Source: a virus. Taken from it: a DNA stretch of 61,050 nucleotides. The translations under genes were made by a program, and so were the position numbers. The DNA lies in the IMG/VR virus record IMGVR_UViG_3300021141_000010, positions 1 through 61,050 of that record; one strand, given 5' to 3'. Below are positions 41,283-50,008 of the stretch, one piece after another (the first letter of the stretch is position 1; every line of letters starts with the position of its first letter). Under the pieces are notes generated by a model. It ran no database searches. It was not told the origin of the DNA and worked only from the letters and a program-made list of their open reading frames with translations.

Positions 41283-41707
41283 ATTCTGGACATCTCCTCT
41301 GCTATCATTCCGACCATAACGCTTTGGAACATATCAACTCCATGATCCATCCACTTCCACTGAGTTCCAGGGTGTATGGCTTCTTGAATCTCATCGTGTT
41401 GCTTAGCGGCGTACTTCTCGGGTTTTTGCAGTACAATACGCCCCGAAGATACGAATACTCGGTAGTGTGGGAATTCAGGCTCTGCCCCATATCCGATGAT
41501 GGTTTCAGTCTGTAAGCCTTCTTTTTCCTGCATCCAGATACCAGACGCTTGCAGGGCTCCAGTTTCCTGCTTTACGAAAACGTCCGTATTCCTCAGAAGA
41601 GTATCAGCGGCATCCGCACTAGACTGCCTAAAGGCGTGTCCTAGATCCTTGGCGTATGCCCTAAGGGCCTTACTCAGCGCAGGCACTCCGTCTATTTTAA
41701 CTCTCAT
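41279..41707 (-). CDS. HK97-gp10-like head-tail protein
   Basis: 142 aa from the ATG at 41707, which shares its A with the upstream stop (TAATG); a TTG at 41716 is an alternative. VKIDGVPALSKALRAYAKDL and the VFVKQETGALQASG segment fit the gp10-like family of neck proteins. Confidence 0.78.
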   Translation of the reverse strand: MRVKIDGVPALSKALRAYAKDLGHAFRQSSADAADTLLRNTDVFVKQETGALQASGIWMQEKEGLQTETIIGYGAEPEFPHYRVFVSSGRIVLQKPEKYAAKQHDEIQEAIHPGTQWKWMDHGVDMFQSVMVGMIAEEMSRI

Positions 41708-42051
41708 TAGCCGCAAGCCTCGTAGAGCGTTTCGGTGTTTCGCAGGTTCGGAGTCATCGACGAGTCGATGACTTCATACACATCTGAGTTCTGCTTGGGG
41801 TTGTCCCAGTAGGCGGTATCGGCCAGTGTGCCCAATCGCATCAATCCGCCTACTTCTAGGCGGACTTCTGTGATCGTCTGCACCCGAGACATGACTCGGG
41901 TGTTGGTATTGCTCAGCACTTCCTTGAGCATCTCTTCCCACCGGCAGGTATACTCGACCGGTGATCCCCAAATAGGTTCGCCGGTCTTCTGTGTGCCTAC
42001 CCTAGGCCAATAGACCATGGTCTGTTTCTGCGCACGCCTAATAAGTGACAT
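41707..42051 (-). CDS. head-tail joining protein
   Basis: 114 aa from the ATG at 42051 with GGAGG upstream. The order connector, this gene, gp10-like, terminator matches the neck block of siphoviruses. GEPIWGSPVEYTCRWEEML is the most recognisable part (head closure-like). Function assigned by position. Confidence 0.7.
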   Translation of the reverse strand: MSLIRRAQKQTMVYWPRVGTQKTGEPIWGSPVEYTCRWEEMLKEVLSNTNTRVMSRVQTITEVRLEVGGLMRLGTLADTAYWDNPKQNSDVYEVIDSSMTPNLRNTETLYEACG

Positions 42052-42439
42052 CGGTGTTTGCCTCCTTACCGGCCCAGAACAGATCGAATTTGACCATGCC
42101 TTTGACGACCTTGTTATTCCAGACGGCAAGTTTGCCGCTGGAATCAAGCATCATGGCAGTGGTTCCAAAGTGCGTCAGGCCAAGTCCGTCTGCAAGACGG
42201 ACTTGGTAGCTTGCTTGGATCGTCTTGACCTGCTCGCTTTGTATCCGAGGGTCACTGATGGCAATCAGGTGAGCCGAGAGATACCGCTCGACAAGCTCGG
42301 CGGTATTCACGTCTAGGGACGTTCCGATGATGTTCGTCACCATCAGAGACGCACTGTCAATCATCAACTGGGGATCTGGTACGTTCGTCGAGTCGTACTG
42401 GATGATCTTGTTGACGGCGACCAAAGTTGTTCTTGCCAT
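42038..42439 (-). CDS. head-tail adaptor (gp6-like)
   Basis: 133 aa. A helical N-terminus with MVTNIIGTSLDVNTAELVER and ISDPRIQSEQVKTIQASYQV fits the DUF4054/gp6-like adaptor group. Overlaps the next neck gene by 14 nt. A 12-bp perfect hairpin (42180-42206) lies in the coding sequence. Confidence 0.75.
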   Translation of the reverse strand: MARTTLVAVNKIIQYDSTNVPDPQLMIDSASLMVTNIIGTSLDVNTAELVERYLSAHLIAISDPRIQSEQVKTIQASYQVRLADGLGLTHFGTTAMMLDSSGKLAVWNNKVVKGMVKFDLFWAGKEANTDVTY

Positions 42440-42442
42440 TTA

Positions 42443-44563
42443 TCACCCCACGATACTTCCGAGTGCGACCGAATCTCCGGCGTTGGCCGGAACCAGAATG
42501 TTGTACTTGCGGAGACTTCCCGTTCGGTAAACGATGTAGGTAGCCCCCTTAACCAAGTTGTTGAATTGAATGACCCCTTGGTTGTCGGCGGCGGCCGTCC
42601 GAGCGGCATCTTCCATGACGATGCCCGTCGATCCTGTAGGTGGTGACGATGCCTGGATCGTCACCTGCGCACCCGCCTGAGCGACTCCGTTCAGGTCGAA
42701 CACAGTCCAGTATCCGGTTGTCCGTGGAGCCACGCTCGGCGTGACTCCACCGGTGCTAGTCAGCGTGTACGTCTGCGAGACGTTCCCGCTGACCACTAGC
42801 GAAACCGGAGTGAAGCTGAACCCTGCGGCGGTGATCGCGACGGTAAACGTCGCGTCATCGAGACTGAAAGTAGTCACACCGCTGGCGTTGGTAACGCCAG
42901 CATAGGTTTCCCCTGCCCGGTAAACGCGAACGGTGGCGGCTTCGACCGGATTGGCCGAGGCGTCTCGAACCGTGATCGTTACGATCCTCGCGCCCGACCC
43001 TTGGCCGGTCGCTCCGGTGATCCAAGCAGCATCGCCGCGATCTCGGATCGCTTCGAGCGAATCTGTCGTCTCGTTGTAGCCTGCCCCCGCTGTGGTCAAG
43101 TTGATTTCGGCTCGGGTGGTGCTATCTGCCGTTTTGCCTGCGATGGCTCCTAGCCATCGCGACATATAGGTGATGCCCGAGAACAGCGTTGCTGGGATGC
43201 GGGTCACTAGGGCAGTCACGTTGGCCGCCACGGCGGCCAACGCTGTGCTGGTGGCTAGGCCCGACTGGATTGCGGAAATCGAGTGAACGTGGACGGTTGG
43301 TATAACAATGAATTGGTCGCCCACAGTCGGAGCGGACGTGAACGCCTCTTCGACTGTAAACACCCCATTGCTGTTTACATACCCAGTGATTGGGCTGTTC
43401 TGCTCGTTCAGAGATGCCGCACTGATGAAGAGCAGAACGGCGTGCTTGAAAGCACCTGATGGGTAGTTGACATTGGAGGAGAAGGTAGTTGTCGTTGGAG
43501 TCGTCGCTGAGGTGACGGTTCCTTCGACAACGGTGTTGGACTTTTTGATGATGCTGATGTATTTAGCGAGACTATGTGCGACCCCATCGTGATCGTCAAC
43601 ATTTTCTTCTAGCACCGCATCGGCAATAGCCGATGCCGTAGGCACATCTGAAACTGCCGCTGGGTTTGCGGGCAGATTGTCAGTCTTGGCTTTGATTGCG
43701 GCTACCTCTGTGTCTACATAGGATGCCAACGTACCCAGAAGAGTCGTGATGTTTGCGAAGCTCGCGGCAATGTCGCTGGCATCTGCCGGGTCTACCGGCA
43801 GATTGTCAGTCTTGGCCTTGATTGCAGCTACTTCGGTATCTATGTACCCAGCTATCGTGGCCAGGGCTGCATTTACGCTCGCGAAGCTCGCGGCAATGTC
43901 GCTGGCATCTGCCGGGTCTACCGGCAGATTGTCAGTCTTCGCCTTGATTGCAGCTACCTCTGTGTCGATGTAGCTTGAGATGGTAGCAAGTGTGTTATTG
44001 ACTGTTACGAAGCTGGCAGCAATATCACTGGCATCTGCCGGATCTACCGGCAGATTGTCAGTCTTGGCTTTGATTGCAGCTACCTCTGTGTCAACATAAG
44101 AGGCGAGCGTATCGACGCTCGCCTGTGATGCTCGCGAGGCAACAGTCGTTTCGTCTGCTACGGAGGCTGGGAACGTCACCGCCGCCGCTGCGTTGGCGTC
44201 TTGTCCGTTGATTTGCACTACGTTGGCTTTTCGATTGCGATTCTCAATCGAGAAGGCTTTGAGCTTGATGCGAGTCAAATCTTTGCCGTCGACTGTTCCC
44301 GCTGTGAAGACTACATCGTAGTCTTCACCTACGGCATAGAACGTAGCATCCGCCGATGTGTCAATTGTGACCATGTGAAGACCGGCCTTGCCGTCATAGT
44401 CCGCAGAGACGCTGATGCCGGACGTACTTTCCGTGACGCTGTTCTTGTACACAGCGAAAGTCATCGCTACCGCTGGTGTGGTGGGTACGAGGGCTTGGCT
44501 CAAGGTGTTAAACTTGATCCTAATCACCGACCCTGCTAGGAAATCACCAATGTATTCGCTCAT
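42443..44563 (-). CDS. fibre or appendage protein with four DTEVAAIKAKTDNLP repeats
   Basis: 706 aa. Residues 1-115 look like a small beta domain. Residues 155-320 are four 42-residue repeats (126-bp period) reading [YS]xDTEVAAIKAKTDNLPxDP, a coiled-coil/trimerisation module common in phage fibres. Near residue 520 an Ig-like, carboxypeptidase-regulatory-like domain follows (VTITVRDASANPVEAATVRV). It lies between capsid-side membrane genes and the neck genes, so it may be a head or neck fibre. Hairpins 44101-44124 and 44304-44328 are in the coding sequence. Confidence 0.72.
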   Translation of the reverse strand: MSEYIGDFLAGSVIRIKFNTLSQALVPTTPAVAMTFAVYKNSVTESTSGISVSADYDGKAGLHMVTIDTSADATFYAVGEDYDVVFTAGTVDGKDLTRIKLKAFSIENRNRKANVVQINGQDANAAAAVTFPASVADETTVASRASQASVDTLASYVDTEVAAIKAKTDNLPVDPADASDIAASFVTVNNTLATISSYIDTEVAAIKAKTDNLPVDPADASDIAASFASVNAALATIAGYIDTEVAAIKAKTDNLPVDPADASDIAASFANITTLLGTLASYVDTEVAAIKAKTDNLPANPAAVSDVPTASAIADAVLEENVDDHDGVAHSLAKYISIIKKSNTVVEGTVTSATTPTTTTFSSNVNYPSGAFKHAVLLFISAASLNEQNSPITGYVNSNGVFTVEEAFTSAPTVGDQFIVIPTVHVHSISAIQSGLATSTALAAVAANVTALVTRIPATLFSGITYMSRWLGAIAGKTADSTTRAEINLTTAGAGYNETTDSLEAIRDRGDAAWITGATGQGSGARIVTITVRDASANPVEAATVRVYRAGETYAGVTNASGVTTFSLDDATFTVAITAAGFSFTPVSLVVSGNVSQTYTLTSTGGVTPSVAPRTTGYWTVFDLNGVAQAGAQVTIQASSPPTGSTGIVMEDAARTAAADNQGVIQFNNLVKGATYIVYRTGSLRKYNILVPANAGDSVALGSIVG
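43671..44100 (-). repeat. 126-bp tandem repeats in the fibre gene
   Basis: The segment GGCAGATTGTCAGTCTT recurs at 43671, 43797, 43923 and 44049, a period of exactly 126 bp (42 codons). The near identity of the copies suggests recent duplication and possible length variation. Confidence 0.9.
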
Positions 44564-44566
44564 GGT

Positions 44567-45223
44567 TTATTTGATTAAGGGGTGGTCTAGGGGATCGAAA
44601 GTACCGCCGCCGCCAGTCGCACCGTAAACTGGCGATTCCACAAGCGACAGAACATATGTCCGCCATGCTGCCGAATTGGTAACTGTCACGTTGGTCGTCG
44701 GCCAAATTGTTGTGCGGCTCAACTGGTGATCCAATCGCGTTTGCCACAATGAACTATCTGTTGCCGACTGAACGAGCGACATTCCTGTCGGACTTGACAG
44801 AGTATTTGCCGCATTGCGATTTTGCGCCCACGCTACCAACGCTTGATCGCTTGCGTTAGTTTGAAATGTGTTTGCCGTTTGTGCAGAATATACAATCGTC
44901 GTGCCCGTGCCGGAGTTGGTCGAAATGTAATTTGGAAACACAAGAGTTCCCGGGCCACCTCTCCAAACCGTTGCGTAAATCTGATCCGCATTTGTCCATG
45001 TGCCGTAAGACTCGGATGATGTCTGAGCAAACTTGTACGCGATAACTAACGAACCACTGCTAAGCGAGATTGCAACTCTCGTTACCCATCCTGCGGGAAC
45101 TGTTGGAATTATTGATGCTCCATCGTTGTAGGCAAACCACAACAACAAGTCTCCCGCCGCATGCGTAAGCATGGTTCCGGTCGAAGCATTGACGGTACTA
45201 GACGCTTGCAAGGCTATTGTCAC
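44567..45223 (-). CDS. appendage-like virion protein
   Basis: 218 aa, ending in a Gly-rich segment. LLLWFAYNDGASIIPTVPAG and later repeated Thr/Asn/Ser beta strands resemble lectin-like structural domains of aquatic phages. Coupled to the 45220 gene by 4 nt. Function from position only. Confidence 0.6.
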   Translation of the reverse strand: MTIALQASSTVNASTGTMLTHAAGDLLLWFAYNDGASIIPTVPAGWVTRVAISLSSGSLVIAYKFAQTSSESYGTWTNADQIYATVWRGGPGTLVFPNYISTNSGTGTTIVYSAQTANTFQTNASDQALVAWAQNRNAANTLSSPTGMSLVQSATDSSLWQTRLDHQLSRTTIWPTTNVTVTNSAAWRTYVLSLVESPVYGATGGGGTFDPLDHPLIK

Positions 45224-45735
45224 AGCTGAGGCTCCGTAGCAGGATCACCGTTCCAAACTGTCAGTTTTTCTCTTGCCGCTTGCAGCCTGTCCTGCCACGA
45301 GTCATCTTTCGCTTGTCGCACTAGATCCAGCTTCAACGATTCCAAAGCGTCATCCACGTCTTGCTGCGAGGCTGTGATCTTGTGGTTCTGTAATACAGAC
45401 TCCATTCGATTCACTTCCAAAGCTAGCTTGTCTGCGCCCGGCACAATGCCGTACTCATGTAAAGTGTAGAGCTTCTCTTGGATGTCTTGGCGAGCCAGTG
45501 GCAAGCCAGTACCGGTTAACGCATAGACTGCCCACTTCGATCCGCCGTTTTCAAGAGCGTCTCGCAGAGCCTCGGTAGACGTATCGCCGAGGATCTCGGC
45601 GATGCCGCTCCAAGTCCACATACGAGTGTCGACGACATGAACATGCGGAGCGTTCAAGTCGGCGTACACTTGCGAAGCAGTCTTTTGTTGCCACCCAGGT
45701 ATACTTGAAATCAGTGATCGTAGGTCAACAGCCAT
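45220..45735 (-). CDS. hypothetical virion-region protein
   Basis: 171 aa, helical in its second half. The first half (GWQQKTASQVYADLNAPHV...) is a repeated type in phage structural regions. No defined function. Confidence 0.6.
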   Translation of the reverse strand: MAVDLRSLISSIPGWQQKTASQVYADLNAPHVHVVDTRMWTWSGIAEILGDTSTEALRDALENGGSKWAVYALTGTGLPLARQDIQEKLYTLHEYGIVPGADKLALEVNRMESVLQNHKITASQQDVDDALESLKLDLVRQAKDDSWQDRLQAAREKLTVWNGDPATEPQL

Positions 45736-45747
45736 TCTGCGCTCCGG

Positions 45748-46128
45748 TTACTTGTCGGAAATCCGACTAGAATTGAGGTGAGTATCCATATTATCCACCC
45801 TCTCCGAGAGGTTATCCACTTTCCCCTCAATGGAGTCCAACCGTTCGGGCACGGAAGCCAATCGCTGCAAACTCGCCGATACGCTTTTCATCGTATCGTT
45901 CGCCTGTTCCAAAGTGGTGTTTAGGTTGTCTAAGTGCAGGAACCCGCGATCCCTTGCGGGGATCGCGATCTCCTTGCCGAACCAACTTGCGGCCCTCCAC
46001 GCGCCCAGTCCAACAGCAATCAGAATGGCAACAACCACCCCGGTGGTTGTGTAGTTCTGTTCGGTCAAGAACCGATGAGCTTGAGAGGGGTCTACCGCTT
46101 GGGCAATGATGGAATGAGTGCGAATCAT
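45748..46128 (-). CDS. membrane protein with coiled-coil tail
   Basis: 126 aa. One membrane segment (TGVVVAILIAVGLGAWRAAS, residues 29-48) is followed by a long coiled coil (NLNTTLEQANDTMKSVSASL). This layout is compatible with an inner-membrane spanin or a scaffold for the membrane complex. Overlaps the next gene by 4 nt. Confidence 0.65.
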   Translation of the reverse strand: MIRTHSIIAQAVDPSQAHRFLTEQNYTTTGVVVAILIAVGLGAWRAASWFGKEIAIPARDRGFLHLDNLNTTLEQANDTMKSVSASLQRLASVPERLDSIEGKVDNLSERVDNMDTHLNSSRISDK

Positions 46129-46589
46129 CTAGCCTGCTCCTTTTTCAGTCGTTCAAGTGACATTGCGCCGACAATTTCGTATGTCTTACCATTTTCCTGG
46201 ATGAGAAAATGCGGCGTAACTGGAAAGGCGTGATCGTAGCAAATGCCGACCTTGTATCCGGCTTGTTCAAACTTTGGCCGCTGTACGGCCCACCACTGGT
46301 CGCAAGCCGGGCACGGCTTGCGAGAGAACATGATGACTTCTTTGAGTGCCTCGGCTCGCGGTGCTTGCGAAGGAGGTGCGAGATTGCATTCGCAATTCTC
46401 GCCACAGTTGCACACATCTACGCACTTGCAGACAGGGTTCATGCAAGCGATGGTGAACGGGCCGATCTTGATCGGCTCGTTCGGCTCGGGCTTTTTGGTA
46501 AGGTTCTTCGCGAACATGAACAGAACTGCTAGCACCGCGAAGGTGAACAGAACGCCGACTACTGTTTCTCTGGGCGTCTCGTTGCTCAT
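46125..46589 (-). CDS. membrane-anchored thioredoxin-like protein with Cys-rich linker
   Basis: 154 aa from the ATG at 46589 (GGGAG upstream). A membrane helix (residues 12-30) leads to a linker with eight Cys (CMNPVCKCVDVCNCGENCEC) and then a thioredoxin-like domain with the redox motif KPCPACDQWW. It pairs with the paralogue at 3-401, which lacks CPAC. Periplasmic or virion disulfide chemistry is plausible, useful for the Cys-rich fibre. Confidence 0.75.
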   Translation of the reverse strand: MSNETPRETVVGVLFTFAVLAVLFMFAKNLTKKPEPNEPIKIGPFTIACMNPVCKCVDVCNCGENCECNLAPPSQAPRAEALKEVIMFSRKPCPACDQWWAVQRPKFEQAGYKVGICYDHAFPVTPHFLIQENGKTYEIVGAMSLERLKKEQAR

Positions 46590-47473
46590 AATTTGCTCCC
46601 CACAAAGACCCAGAAGTCGTGATACTTCGTGCAAACAAATGCGTCTTGCATTGTGAACAATCCGAATCCTCCTTCACCCCATCCTTGACTGTTGGTTGGC
46701 CCGTACATCGGGTCTTGGCTAGGCCCCCAAGAGTTCTCAATGTCCGGGTGAACCAGATCGTTGCCGCCAACCCACTTACCAGAGTGGAACAAGGTGGCGT
46801 GGTTGCCAATGCTTCCGCCTTGGACGGCGTAGCCGTTCCTCAGTCGCATCGAGTTGCCGCCAACATGCCAAGCGTGGATGACTTGATGATCTCTCGCGAG
46901 CGCGCTCGCGAGAGCGATCTTGAAGGTGTTGTAGTTGTCGACCGGTAGCTTGTACGCCTCGAAAGTGGTGTAGCTTGCAGCGGCGTCTCTCGCCACTTCC
47001 ATCCACTTCGCTGGCAACTGGCTTTTGAGATAGATGTTGTCGGGGATTGTGTATTTGTCCTGACCTTTGCTCAAAACACGGGGAGCAATCCCCTGTTTTG
47101 AGAAAGCCATGCCGTCCTGTAGCAGAGATCCCTGATCTCTGCCCCGGTTGATGTGCATGTAGAGGTAGCAATCACTCAACACAACGTGAACAAGCCCATC
47201 CAAGTCCCGACCGTTGTGGAACGCATTAACGGTGGCCGATGCGTTGCACTTGCCAAGATTCCCCTGGTTCAACACCCACTTGAATCGGCGTTGTCGCATC
47301 TGCTTGTAGACATCACCCTTGAGGGACTTCTCAATGTCTTTCGGCTCAAGGTAGAAGTTCTCCCCGTACACTGGCATATCAGCCACGAGCGCACGCTCGG
47401 CGGGTGTCGGAGGGATGCAACCTACGGAAACCGTAGTCCCGTCTGGGAGTTTGAAGAATTCGGTTTCGCTCAT
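46586..47473 (-). CDS. papain-like (C1-type) cysteine protease
   Basis: 295 aa. The papain triad can be placed: Gln and Cys in LNQGNLGKCNASATVN, His in GNHATLFHSGKW and Asn in DIENSWGPSQD, followed by GWGEGGFGLF, the usual ending of this fold. No signal peptide is seen. It lies in the late block between capsid-side membrane genes and the thioredoxin-like gene. It may act in virion maturation, host takeover or wall degradation. A 24-bp perfect palindrome (46891-46914) lies in the coding sequence. Confidence 0.78.
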   Translation of the reverse strand: MSETEFFKLPDGTTVSVGCIPPTPAERALVADMPVYGENFYLEPKDIEKSLKGDVYKQMRQRRFKWVLNQGNLGKCNASATVNAFHNGRDLDGLVHVVLSDCYLYMHINRGRDQGSLLQDGMAFSKQGIAPRVLSKGQDKYTIPDNIYLKSQLPAKWMEVARDAAASYTTFEAYKLPVDNYNTFKIALASALARDHQVIHAWHVGGNSMRLRNGYAVQGGSIGNHATLFHSGKWVGGNDLVHPDIENSWGPSQDPMYGPTNSQGWGEGGFGLFTMQDAFVCTKYHDFWVFVGSKL

Positions 47474-47850
47474 TTCAGGGACTCCTCAAAGGAACTCTTC
47501 CATGCCACCACTTTGCGAACCTTAGTGATCTTCCCTTCGGGAAGATCGACATAAGCCACCAAAGGCGGCTCGATGTTCTTTGCTTTTGCTGCTTCGAGAA
47601 TGGGCTTCGCCCATTCGTCGTCTTTGTCGACATCGCGGAACCCAACCAATTTGTTGGCTTCAACAAATTGGTTGGCGTTGCGAATCGCGATAGTCTGATC
47701 GACCGTAGCAGCAGTCTTTTCGCTGACTAGCACAACGGTCGACCCCGCTATGTTGGCAAAACTGCCCCTTCCAAGGGGCAGCTTGTCTCCGAACAGCAGG
47801 AACAAACCGCCAGCAATCATCAGCCATGGGCCGAGGCGGTTCTCGTTCAT
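47470..47850 (-). CDS. small membrane protein
   Basis: 126 aa from the ATG at 47850. One or two hydrophobic segments (LGPWLMIAGGLFLLFGD) and a soluble C-terminal domain (VKKVVAW-type strands). Coupled to the protease gene. Unknown role. Confidence 0.6.
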   Translation of the reverse strand: MNENRLGPWLMIAGGLFLLFGDKLPLGRGSFANIAGSTVVLVSEKTAATVDQTIAIRNANQFVEANKLVGFRDVDKDDEWAKPILEAAKAKNIEPPLVAYVDLPEGKITKVRKVVAWKSSFEESLK

Positions 47851-47852
47851 GC

Positions 47853-48062
47853 TTATTCTCCCGTCTTCTTTGGCATCGTGGCGCGATAGGAATCGCCCAA
47901 GATCCAAGCCGACACGATGCCTCCAATGAAGAGCAAAGTAGCTTCGGGGATCGGTTGCCCTGCTTGCAGTGCTTTGATTGCTTCGTAAACCGGTTGGATC
48001 AACGATCCGACAGCCAAGATGTTTCGCTTCGATTTCAAGAAAGCTGCGATGAAGTCTTTCAT
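47853..48062 (-). CDS. small membrane protein, holin-like
   Basis: 69 aa with two hydrophobic helices (ILAVGSLIQPVYEAI, LLFIGGIVSAWILGDS) and charged ends. The size and layout suit a class II holin, but no family match is claimed. Confidence 0.55.
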   Translation of the reverse strand: MKDFIAAFLKSKRNILAVGSLIQPVYEAIKALQAGQPIPEATLLFIGGIVSAWILGDSYRATMPKKTGE

Positions 48063-48068
48063 TTGATG

Positions 48069-48371
48069 CTATTCCTTTGGAGTTGGGGTGAAGATCAAAG
48101 TAACAATCGCGTGTAGATGCGTGGTTGCATCACTGACGCCTCGCTGCTCGAAGTAGTCCGTCAAGACTTCGACGGCATTGACTGCACGATCTCGATCAAC
48201 TTTGGCGACATGGGAGCCGTCTTGGGGGGCTGGAATGGTCACAGGGGCAACTGGCTGTAACTGCTTGAGCAGTTCTGCCAGTTGATCCTGCGGGGCCTTG
48301 GGCTTACTGCCCCATGCCCAATAACCACCAACGGCCAGCAGAGCCAGTCCGATCATTGTGGTGATATCCAT
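48069..48371 (-). CDS. signal-anchored protein
   Basis: 100 aa; an N-terminal membrane segment (IGLALLAVGGYWAWG) followed by a soluble helical domain. TAATG/ATGA-type spacing with its neighbours. Unknown role. Confidence 0.6.
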   Translation of the reverse strand: MDITTMIGLALLAVGGYWAWGSKPKAPQDQLAELLKQLQPVAPVTIPAPQDGSHVAKVDRDRAVNAVEVLTDYFEQRGVSDATTHLHAIVTLIFTPTPKE

Positions 48372-48628
48372 TAGTCGGCCCCCACACCTGTCAGGACTTC
48401 TTCGTCATCGAGTTCGACGCCCGAGGTCTTGCGATCCTGGAAGTATTTGATGACGGCCATAACGAGTTGGACGAGGAGAATGACCATCGCTGGATCGATC
48501 CCCACCAAAGCCTGATCCTTCTGTACCGCATCCCGAATCTGTTCCGTGTCTCCGTTGAATTGCTCGTTGTATTTACGAGCAAGTCGAACGGCCAGTCTGC
48601 GGTTTCTGAGTCTCAGTTTGCCAAACAT
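48371..48628 (-). CDS. small membrane protein
   Basis: 85 aa with one hydrophobic helix (MVILLVQLVMAVIKY) after a basic start (LRLRNRRLAVRLARKY). Part of the membrane-gene cluster 47470-48628. Function unknown. Confidence 0.6.
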   Translation of the reverse strand: MFGKLRLRNRRLAVRLARKYNEQFNGDTEQIRDAVQKDQALVGIDPAMVILLVQLVMAVIKYFQDRKTSGVELDDEEVLTGVGAD

Positions 48629-48810
48629 TACTCGGCCTTCACGCCTTTCTTGGCCTCGGGCTTCTTGTCAGCCTCAACCAACTTGAACTTTTGTTCGCCA
48701 AAAACCGCGACCAAATCGCGATCCGACTCGACGACTTCACCCTTTGATGCAACCACCATCGGATTGTCGGATACTAGGTGTGATCCTTCAAGCAATTCGT
48801 ACTTAGCCAT
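48628..48810 (-). CDS. small beta-type protein
   Basis: 60 aa, SH3-like appearance (YELLEGSHLVSDNPMVVASK) with a Lys/Glu tail. Overlaps the previous gene by one base. Function unknown. Confidence 0.55.
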   Translation of the reverse strand: MAKYELLEGSHLVSDNPMVVASKGEVVESDRDLVAVFGEQKFKLVEADKKPEAKKGVKAE

Positions 48811-48830
48811 GAGCTATAGCCCTAAAGCCC

Positions 48831-48883
48831 TTTGCGAAAAGAAACCCCGACTATATGCCAAGGGCTTAGCATACAGTCGGGGT
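48831..48883 (-). terminator. terminator after the major capsid gene
   Basis: On the minus strand a stem ACCCCGACT (48875-48883 / 48844-48852) plus an inner TATGC pair with one mismatch is followed by TTTCTTTTCG. Such terminators commonly follow the highly expressed capsid gene. Confidence 0.75.
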
Positions 48884-48913
48884 GCAGCGGGTGGTCAGGT
48901 TGTCATTTCAGCG

Positions 48914-49990
48914 TTAGCTGAAGTGGACGATGCCGCAGTTGGAGTTGATGTCAACCTTCATCTGAGGAACCATCATCGCCATCACTCGGAACTTCTCAAG
49001 CAAGCCGCCACGCTCTTGCCATTGGACTGTTTGAATGTCCATTCCGATGATGGTGCGAACAGTGCTGGAATCTTCTTGAACGAGCAACAGTTGGTTGCCG
49101 GTCAAGTAGTCACAAATTTCGACACTCGAAATTTGTGGGATCTGCTCGATCATCCGTTGCAACGAGGTCGAATCGTAGCTGGTGGAGAACGGACGCAGCA
49201 TGTATTGCAGGAAGCCCGTCGAGTACCAGAGCTTGAACGGCCCGTAGTGGAACTTGTCGTAAGCCAGTTGGATCATCGACAAGACGTTGGTGTAGGTATC
49301 GTTTGGAACCCAACCAACACCTGCGGGGTTGGCTACCGAACCGGTGAGCCGGTTCGGGAAGTTGGTCAACCCATAGAGGGTCGCCCCGCCGAAGGTGAAC
49401 GTGCCGAAGGTTCCCAAATGGAGCTTCTCAGCTTCTTCTGCAACCTTGATCGCAGCCAATTCCAACATCGAAGTGTCGAGTGGCGTATTGCCGTTCCGAC
49501 TGGTAGCCAACTGACGACTCGACATGGTGACTTCTTTGCTGATGATCGGCAAAGGAAGGTTGACCAAATCGTAGGTCGGTCGGTCGTTGTCACCAGGAGA
49601 CAGAGCGTCCATCGAAACGCGAGCCGCGCTGATGTCCGATTGTCGTTCGTATTGGTAAACCGTCTTGCCGAACCCGTTCGGCAAGTTGACCGCGAGGCCA
49701 GAGCTTCGCAGCCAGTTGACGATCTTGAGTCGCTTACGCGCCGCCTTGACGACTACGTCATCGACGTACTCCCATTCGTCCTTACGCAAGGTAGCACCTG
49801 CGTTGGTGACGTATGCGTTGACAATCGGATTGCCGTTGCTATCGACCTTACCAGTGTTGTGGTTGATGTAGGATCGACCATCTTCACCTACGAATGGGCG
49901 AAGAATGTTGGTGTCGAATCCACTCGCCAAAAGTTGGGACGAAATGCTCCCCGACGCTTGGCTATTCAAAACGAATTCAATGTTTTCCAT
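48914..49990 (-). CDS. major capsid protein (HK97 fold, encapsulin-like)
   Basis: 358 aa. It follows the prohead protease and decoration genes, as expected. Segments such as YQYERQSDISAARVSMDALS, LELAAIKVAEEAEKLHLGTF and LLEKFRVMAMMVPQMKVDIN are typical of the encapsulin/linocin-like capsid group. The strong downstream terminator supports high expression. Confidence 0.88.
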   Translation of the reverse strand: MENIEFVLNSQASGSISSQLLASGFDTNILRPFVGEDGRSYINHNTGKVDSNGNPIVNAYVTNAGATLRKDEWEYVDDVVVKAARKRLKIVNWLRSSGLAVNLPNGFGKTVYQYERQSDISAARVSMDALSPGDNDRPTYDLVNLPLPIISKEVTMSSRQLATSRNGNTPLDTSMLELAAIKVAEEAEKLHLGTFGTFTFGGATLYGLTNFPNRLTGSVANPAGVGWVPNDTYTNVLSMIQLAYDKFHYGPFKLWYSTGFLQYMLRPFSTSYDSTSLQRMIEQIPQISSVEICDYLTGNQLLLVQEDSSTVRTIIGMDIQTVQWQERGGLLEKFRVMAMMVPQMKVDINSNCGIVHFS

Positions 49991-50008
49991 GAGAGTCGGT
50001 GTCCCTTA

